Of a stretch of 11,423 nt of DNA, positions 7,593-11,423 are shown piece by piece; the stretch's first letter is position 1; every line of letters starts with the position of its first letter. The stretch is from Fidelibacterota bacterium (GTDB taxonomy: Bacteria; Fidelibacterota; UBA2242). The stretch spans positions 1-11,423 of the forward strand of contig JAGLWX010000007.1 of NCBI GenBank assembly GCA_023133185.1. Reading direction: 5' to 3'. A program made the translations under genes and the position numbers. The notes under the pieces were generated by a model. It was not told where the DNA came from. It saw nothing but the letters and a program-made list of their open reading frames with translations, and made no database searches.

Positions 7593-8449
7593 GTAAGCCA
7601 GTATGGATTTTTGGTGACCGGGTTAAATTCTTCAAGATGATCAAACCAGTTTTTCTTGAGCGATTCATTGTACAATTGAGTACCGATATAACTTCCGTAG
7701 ATTGTTCCCAGATAGAAAGAGAGCGTAATACCCGACGTAATAATGCCGGTAATGATCAGATTTGCCTCAAATGCTTTCCAGGATATCAGGGCGGCGAAAC
7801 CGGTCATTCCACTTGCAAAAAGAGCATCCCCGGATCGCTTAATATACGCTTTCCCTAAACCGGGCAGGATAGTTGAGAGGACAGATGAAAACAGTGCTGA
7901 CTTTGGTTTGATCCGATGTCTTTCGCTATCGATTCGGGAAAGCGCTGATCGCAATGAATCATCCTTAACATTATTAAATAAATCCGAATCCCACTCGACA
8001 CTATCAAGTTCCATAGTCGCCAGATAATAGAAATAGAACTCATTGTCATTCTGATAGTCAAAGGAACGAATATCGTCCCATTTTTGCAATTTTGAGTAGT
8101 TATACATGATCGCCAGCCTGGCGGTGGAATACAAATCCGAACTGTCGTTTAAAGTGACTGTTTTAAACGATTCAATAGCGTAATCGTACCGTTCACGAAA
8201 CTGATGACACAATCCGGTTTTAAAGATAATCGTGTCATTTTGAGTATTTGATAAATACAGAAATCGTTCGTATTCAATTGCGGCGCGGAGATAATCTTTT
8301 TGTTTAAATAGATGATTGCCGAATTCAAGTATTTTGTCGGGGTTCGTTGAGAGTTCGTTCCCATAGCAGGAAGCTACCAGAAAGAGTAATAGCGAAACAA
8401 GTAGAGATTTATTTATGTTTCTTGATACTGTATCGATTAACCGGATCAC
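7577..8449 (-). CDS. Probable lipoprotein with TPR-like repeats and PGxGxxY membrane segment
   Basis: A protein of about 290 residues and unknown function. I chose GTG at 8449 because GGAG lies 9 nt upstream and the peptide then begins with a basic stretch, a hydrophobic core and a lipobox VASC with Cys28. A reading from the ATG at 8563 would lie across yidD and spoil the signal peptide. No other ATG occurs before the mature domain. Helical repeats follow, such as LEFGNHLFKQKDYLRAAIEY. A hydrophobic C-terminal region starts near residue 184 with ILPGLGKAYIKRSGDAL (PGLG at 196-199) and contains about three membrane helices. It overlaps yidD by 41 nt and the next gene by 16 nt, so the three form one translational unit. 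An N-terminal lipid anchor plus membrane helices is unusual and leaves topology open. Confidence 0.65.
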   Translation of the reverse strand: MIRLIDTVSRNINKSLLVSLLLFLVASCYGNELSTNPDKILEFGNHLFKQKDYLRAAIEYERFLYLSNTQNDTIIFKTGLCHQFRERYDYAIESFKTVTLNDSSDLYSTARLAIMYNYSKLQKWDDIRSFDYQNDNEFYFYYLATMELDSVEWDSDLFNNVKDDSLRSALSRIDSERHRIKPKSALFSSVLSTILPGLGKAYIKRSGDALFASGMTGFAALISWKAFEANLIITGIITSGITLSFYLGTIYGSYIGTQLYNESLKKNWFDHLEEFNPVTKNPYWLTWQKK

Positions 8450-8819
8450 TGAATTTTTCTCCGTCAAATTGATAATATTTATGTGCAAAAGGGTTGCAGC
8501 GTAACAGGCGGTCGCCAGCCAGCAGGATTCCTTTAAAGACGCCATACTGTTTAATAGCGCCAAATGCGAATCGTGAGCAGGAGGGATGAAACACGCAGGA
8601 GGGGAGATCCTGGCTTGAAATGCCTTTTTGGTAGATTCGGATCCATACCAGCGCCGATGATTGAAAAAATCCGGGATACTGATAATTCTTTAATTCGGAT
8701 CTATGTAATGTCAGAGGTTTTTCCCAGTATCCAATCCATTTTGGCGTATTCTGAGAACTTGCAACCTCAGTCACAATAGCAATGAAAATAAGAATGACGA
8801 TCGCACGGAATTTTTTCAT
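8409..8819 (-). CDS. yidD: YidD-family membrane protein insertion factor with N-terminal signal/anchor extension
   Basis: YidD is a small protein that helps YidC insert membrane proteins. The family core is at residues 56-125: ALVWIRIYQKGISSQDLPSC, FHPSCSRFA, AIKQYGVFKGILLAGDRLLRCNPF. The conserved cysteines are at 75, 81 and 108. Ordinary YidD has about 70-90 residues and begins with the amphipathic helix at this core. Here 55 extra residues precede it, and the first 22 form a good signal peptide or membrane anchor (MKKFRAIVILIFIAIVTEVA, then SSQ). If cleaved, the domain would work in the periplasm, opposite to the usual side. The ATG at 8819 has no ribosome-binding site; TTG at 8855 is an alternative but lies in a hairpin loop. 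It is linked to two TPR-membrane genes instead of the usual rnpA-yidC set. Confidence 0.85.
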   Translation of the reverse strand: MKKFRAIVILIFIAIVTEVASSQNTPKWIGYWEKPLTLHRSELKNYQYPGFFQSSALVWIRIYQKGISSQDLPSCVFHPSCSRFAFGAIKQYGVFKGILLAGDRLLRCNPFAHKYYQFDGEKFSDPVNRYSIKKHK

Positions 8820-8825
8820 AGTCTG

Positions 8826-8855
8826 AAAATAAAACCGGAATCGACCGAATGTCAA
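8826..8855 (-). promoter_or_regulatory. Candidate yidD promoter embedded in the terminator
   Basis: A perfect TTGACA occupies the hairpin loop (8855-8850), and TATTTT lies 18 bp downstream (8831-8826), within the terminator's T-tract. Transcription would start at or next to the A of the yidD ATG (8819), giving a leaderless message. This fits the absence of a ribosome-binding site there. The -10 matches 4 of 6 bases, so this is a suggestion. Confidence 0.4.
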
Positions 8856-8867
8856 TCGATTCCGGTT
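8826..8867 (-). terminator. Strong Rho-independent terminator after the GPRxG-domain gene
   Basis: The arms AACCGGAATCGA and TCGATTCCGGTT (8867-8856 and 8844-8833 on the minus strand) pair perfectly over 12 bp around an 11-nt loop, and TTTTATTTT follows. It lies 22 nt after the stop of the upstream gene and should end that transcript. It ends only 6 nt before the yidD ATG. Confidence 0.88.
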
Positions 8868-8889
8868 AATAAATGTGAGAGTAACCTGC

Positions 8890-9441
8890 TTATTTTCTGA
8901 GGCCCTCTTCGACCTCGATTTCCGTCATGGTCTTTCCGTTGTAGGCTTGTAGTGGGATTGCGATTGCCGGATAAATACAGACGCAAGGAACCAATTGCAA
9001 CCATTCAATTGTACGTATTTTTCTGTAGTCCAGTTCACTTCCGATTCTAGGACCAAGACAATAACTTGCTAATACTCCTTCAAAACCGTTTTTGTTGCCC
9101 ATATCATAAGCCATATACAGACGAGTCCCTATAGATATTGACCTCCCAAATCCAGTAGCAGGAGACTCCTTCGGAAAAATCCTAACATCATCATCTTTAT
9201 TGATATTCGAAAAAGTATAATAAGTTCCGTTCATAGTCAAAGAGCTAGCAAGTATTGAACCTCCTAAAGCAATCCATTCACTCTGGTTAATATCTTTTCC
9301 TTCATTCATTTCCAGACCAACACGAGGGCCGATTAAGCAGGTAGCTAAACAAGGAACAAATCCTCCATTTTCTTTGGCTTGAAGAAAAGTGCTCAGAGGT
9401 AAAGTTATTGTAATCAGAATAAAAATAAAACCCTTCTTCAT
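8890..9441 (-). CDS. Secreted protein with duplicated GPRxG domain (uncharacterised)
   Basis: I do not recognise a named family. The 183 residues start with a signal peptide (1-22, MKKGFIFILITITLPLSTFL then QA). The mature part is a domain with two copies of one unit: LATCLIGPRVGLEMNEG ending in SEWIAL (about 32-57), and LASYCLGPRIGSELDYRK ending in IEWLQL. A hydrophobic stretch, VPCVCIYPAIAIPLQAY, and the end GKTMTEIEVEEGLRK follow. The same domain is the C-terminal 137 residues of the CsgG-like protein two genes upstream; this copy has about 20 extra residues between the units. Glycines, prolines and hydrophobic runs suggest membrane contact. The ATG at 9441 has a perfect AGGAGG 4 nt upstream and its own promoter; a strong terminator follows. 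It would act outside the cytoplasm. Confidence 0.8.
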   Translation of the reverse strand: MKKGFIFILITITLPLSTFLQAKENGGFVPCLATCLIGPRVGLEMNEGKDINQSEWIALGGSILASSLTMNGTYYTFSNINKDDDVRIFPKESPATGFGRSISIGTRLYMAYDMGNKNGFEGVLASYCLGPRIGSELDYRKIRTIEWLQLVPCVCIYPAIAIPLQAYNGKTMTEIEVEEGLRK

Positions 9442-9465
9442 GAAACCTCCTTTTTTAATTGATAG

Positions 9466-9493
9466 AATATAAAAATATATTTGAGAATATCAA
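9466..9493 (-). promoter_or_regulatory. Promoter of the free-standing GPRxG-domain gene
   Basis: TTGATA (9493-9488) and TATATT (9471-9466) on the minus strand are separated by 16 bp and match the sigma-70 type at 5 of 6 positions each. RNA would start near 9459, giving an 18-nt leader that contains the AGGAGG. The surrounding 79 bp are very AT-rich, which supports the call. Confidence 0.6.
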
Positions 9494-9520
9494 CAATAAT
9501 GTTTTTTTTGCATATAACTG

Positions 9521-10117
9521 TTATAATCTGATCCTCAACCCGGCTGTGACAAAGGCGATTACCGGTAATCCGGGAACAATATTCAGAACCAATTGCTTTC
9601 TATTATCAATCCAGTATAAAAATTCTACTTCACTGAACGGTCCGATAATTCCCTCAATATTACCCCGGTCTTTAAATAATCGTGACTGAATTTCGGGATC
9701 GGCATACTTTTTCCAGCTCCGGCGAATATCGATCCCAAACCCGAATCCGGCGCCTATAGATAACTTTTTAAATTGGAACATCGGCTGTTTAAAAATCATG
9801 GTGCCTGAATACATTGCCGGCTGGATTGCACAATCGATGTAAAATGCCTGAACTGATCTCCAGAATATTTGCGAGTTTTTAATAAGTAGTTTATCAAAAC
9901 CAATTAGAAAACCGGGGTTGAAGATATAGACGGCATTCCGATCCATTTTAAGCGGGTAATATGGAGCATTGTAACTGACATTTATTAAATGACGCGTCAA
10001 GCCCAATACCCGAATTGACAGATATTTATTTTTCTGAAAAACATCTGAATGAACTGATCCGGTAAGCAGCAGCCATACCGTGAAAGACATTAAGAACCGA
10101 TAAAATTTATAATTCAC
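9521..10117 (-). CDS. Small probable outer-membrane or periplasmic protein (uncharacterised)
   Basis: A protein of 198 residues that I do not recognise. Residues 1-24 form a signal peptide (MNYKFYRFLMSFTVWLLLTG, then SVHS). The rest alternates short polar and hydrophobic strands, such as KLSIGAGFGFGIDIRRSW and KQLVLNIVPGLPVIAFVTAGLRIRL, and ends on a strand, as small outer-membrane beta-barrels do. It lies 15 nt after the CsgG-like gene and probably shares its transcript. I kept the GTG at 10117, which gives a basic start to the signal peptide; the ATG at 10090 is also possible, and neither has a clear ribosome-binding site. It has no GPRxG unit, although it lies between the two genes that do. 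Confidence 0.65.
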   Translation of the reverse strand: MNYKFYRFLMSFTVWLLLTGSVHSDVFQKNKYLSIRVLGLTRHLINVSYNAPYYPLKMDRNAVYIFNPGFLIGFDKLLIKNSQIFWRSVQAFYIDCAIQPAMYSGTMIFKQPMFQFKKLSIGAGFGFGIDIRRSWKKYADPEIQSRLFKDRGNIEGIIGPFSEVEFLYWIDNRKQLVLNIVPGLPVIAFVTAGLRIRL

Positions 10118-10132
10118 GAAATATTCAGGTGA

Positions 10133-11113
10133 TTATTTACGAAGTCCTTCCTCAATCTCAATTTCAGTCATTGTTTTGCCACGATAGGCTTCCAGCGGAA
10201 TACTGATCAACGGATAAATGTTGATACAGGGAATTAAGAGAAGCCATTCTTTATTTCGTATTTTACGGTAATTTATTTCGTTTCCAATTCTCGGACCGAT
10301 ACAGTAACTGGCAAGAGCGCCTTCCAGACTATTTGTTTTTCCGCCCATTTCATATGCCATATATGCCCTTGTTCCCGATAATATCAGATTACCGACCGGC
10401 CTTAAAGAGCCTGTCGCCGAACCTCCAACAATAGATCCTCCAAGTGCAATCCATTCACTGAGATGGATTTCGTCGTTTCCCTCATTCATTTCGAGTCCTA
10501 CACGTGGTCCTATCAGACAACTGGCAAGCGCCGGACCGATTCCACCGGCATTTGGAGAAGCTGTTGGTTTTGTAACAGTTAGTTCTTCTTTTTCAGTTGT
10601 TGGGTCAGGTGTTTGAACTACCGTGGGTTCCGGTACGATTTTTTTAGGCTCCAGTAATTTAGCTGTGATATGTTCGATACCATCGGACAATAAACTTACA
10701 ATGTTGCCTTCATGATCATAGGAAACCATTTTTACAACATCATTGCTCCCTACATCTACAAGGCGTGCTGTGATAGAATACGTATCGCTGATCTTGCTGA
10801 TCATTCCACCTACAACCAAATCGGCGTTCGACAGTTTGCCCGCTTCGATCAGGCAAGGTACGGTTGAACATTTAGTTATTAGAAATCCTTTAGCAGCAAG
10901 ATTTCCGCTGATATCCGGTTTTTCAAGGATGACAAAATTGCCACAATTGAATAATTCAACTTGAAGATGTTCGGTGAATACTTTTGCTTCTTCGGGTGGA
11001 ATTCCGTTTGCTTCAAAATCCATTATTACCAGTGATTGTTTTTCCGCCCAGACAAGACTGGTGAATACCAGAGAAACGCCCATAATTGCAAAGACCTTAT
11101 ACAAATTTTTCAT
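10133..11113 (-). CDS. Secreted CsgG/TolB-like domain protein with C-terminal duplicated GPRxG domain
   Basis: A 326-residue exported protein in three parts. Residues 1-23 are a signal peptide (MKNLYKVFAIMGVSLVFTSL, VWA). Residues 24-165 resemble the CsgG/HfaB and LpoB-like fold: SLVIMDFEANGIPPEEAKVF, FVILEKPDI, LIEAGKLSNADLVVGGMI, TARLVDVGSNDVVK. A proline- and threonine-rich linker follows. Residues 190-326 are the GPRxG domain with two units (CLIGPRVGLEMNEG and YCIGPRIGNEINYRK) and the same ending as the free-standing copy. CsgG-type domains often form outer-membrane complexes, but the secretion-channel transmembrane part of CsgG is not evident, so an envelope sensor or scaffold is equally likely. 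The ATG at 11113 has AGGAG 7 nt upstream; a longer reading from 11164 would bury the signal peptide. Confidence 0.8.
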   Translation of the reverse strand: MKNLYKVFAIMGVSLVFTSLVWAEKQSLVIMDFEANGIPPEEAKVFTEHLQVELFNCGNFVILEKPDISGNLAAKGFLITKCSTVPCLIEAGKLSNADLVVGGMISKISDTYSITARLVDVGSNDVVKMVSYDHEGNIVSLLSDGIEHITAKLLEPKKIVPEPTVVQTPDPTTEKEELTVTKPTASPNAGGIGPALASCLIGPRVGLEMNEGNDEIHLSEWIALGGSIVGGSATGSLRPVGNLILSGTRAYMAYEMGGKTNSLEGALASYCIGPRIGNEINYRKIRNKEWLLLIPCINIYPLISIPLEAYRGKTMTEIEIEEGLRK

Positions 11114-11202
11114 TACTATTCTCCTAAAATATAAATACAGTGATAAAATAATTAAAAATTCCATAAACCGATAGCATTAAATATTTGCTAAATGATAATA
11201 AG

Positions 11203-11214
11203 AAACAATTGTTT
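11203..11214. repeat. 12-bp perfect palindrome upstream of the CsgG-like gene
   Basis: AAACAATTGTTT reads the same on both strands. It lies 90 bp upstream of the CsgG-like start codon in an AT-rich region. It could be an operator, but a short AT-rich palindrome can also arise by chance. No clear promoter is visible closer to the gene. Confidence 0.3.
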
Positions 11215-11315
11215 GATAAAAATATTAACTGATGGTTGGCATATTGAAAAAAAATATTTGATATTTACATCATTATGTGATTTCAATCAATAATTATGGT
11301 AAATATTTTATCATA

Positions 11316-11340
11316 TTGACACGGGCTACTGTCGTGTCAA
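11316..11340. repeat. Inverted repeat TTGACACG/CGTGTCAA, possibly overlapping a promoter
   Basis: Two perfect 8-bp arms enclose 9 bp. Each arm reads TTGACA, a perfect -35 sequence, outward into the repeat on its own strand. On the minus strand a TATGAT lies at 11315-11310, 19 bp from TTGACA, which could drive the CsgG-like gene with a leader of about 190 nt. No T-tract follows on either strand, so it is not a terminator. A regulator site or an extragenic repeat would explain it equally well. Confidence 0.35.
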
Positions 11341-11399
11341 GTATAAAATGTCGGATATTGCTCGTGAATGCTTAGCACCTTTCTAAATTAAGAATAAGA

Positions 11400-11413
11400 C
11401 CGACTAAAGTCGG
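11400..11413. repeat. Short hairpin CCGAC-TAAA-GTCGG near the right edge
   Basis: A perfect 5-bp stem with a TAAA loop, 7 bp before an ATG at the very end of the window. It resembles short extragenic hairpins of the GACTAAAGTC type. Apart from this and the two palindromes noted above, I see no gene in 11114-11423. Confidence 0.35.
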
Positions 11414-11423
11414 AAAAGTAATG

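Noticed and set aside
8450..8563. ATG at 8563 as start of the first TPR-membrane gene
   Set aside because: It would lie within the conserved part of yidD and put residues before the lipoprotein signal peptide; GTG at 8449 has a ribosome-binding site.
11421..11423. ATG at the right edge as start of a plus-strand gene
   Set aside because: GGAAAAG precedes it, but only one codon is visible, so nothing can be supported.
1..11423. CRISPR array, tRNA, rRNA, insertion sequence or phage genes
   Set aside because: I saw no regularly spaced direct repeats, no tRNA or rRNA signature, and no transposase or phage-type protein.

Overview
The window looks like chromosomal DNA from a Gram-negative bacterium of the FCB superphylum, outside classical Bacteroidetes. 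The evidence is a large beta-propeller protein with a FlgD-Ig/T9SS-like C-terminus that resembles PorZ, many Sec signal peptides on probable periplasmic or outer-membrane proteins, and a CsgG/TolB-type domain of a kind common in these phyla. Several genes have strong Shine-Dalgarno sequences (AGGAGG, AGGAG), which is unlike typical Bacteroidetes. Candidates are Neomarinimicrobiota, Calditrichota, Cloacimonadota or KSB1-like lineages; the sequence alone does not decide. Every gene I can support is on the minus strand, so transcription runs from high to low coordinates.

Right part (about 8.9-11.4 kb). A roughly 310-bp AT-rich intergenic stretch carries three palindromes. It is followed by a secreted protein with a CsgG-like N-terminal domain and an unusual C-terminal domain, then a small probable outer-membrane protein. 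Next, behind its own promoter, comes a secreted protein that is a free-standing copy of that same C-terminal domain. The domain is built from two copies of a unit centred on I/L-G-P-R-V/I-G.

Middle part (about 6.76-8.87 kb). A strong terminator ends the free-standing domain gene and overlaps a candidate promoter that would give a leaderless transcript. It is followed by a tightly overlapping three-gene cluster: a YidD homologue with an added N-terminal signal or anchor segment, then two related proteins with helical-repeat N-termini and a PGxGxxY membrane segment.

Left-centre (about 0.57-6.63 kb). A complete riboflavin operon is read from a candidate promoter through an FMN riboswitch with a terminator hairpin whose U-tract abuts the ribD start codon. 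The order is ribD, ribE, ribBA, ribH. Together these convert GTP and ribulose 5-phosphate to riboflavin; only the dephosphorylation step is not encoded here. The PorZ-like propeller gene starts 3 nt after ribH and uses the end of ribH as its ribosome-binding site, so it appears to be in the same FMN-controlled transcript. A REP-like palindrome lies between the TPR genes and the riboswitch.

Left end. A TetR-family regulator is cut by the window edge. Its start is complete, and a perfect 18-bp palindromic candidate operator lies just upstream, suggesting autoregulation.

The points most worth a second look are the GPRxG repeat domain, the secreted-looking YidD with its paired membrane TPR proteins, the overlapping terminator and promoter before yidD, and the riboswitch-controlled PorZ-like gene.
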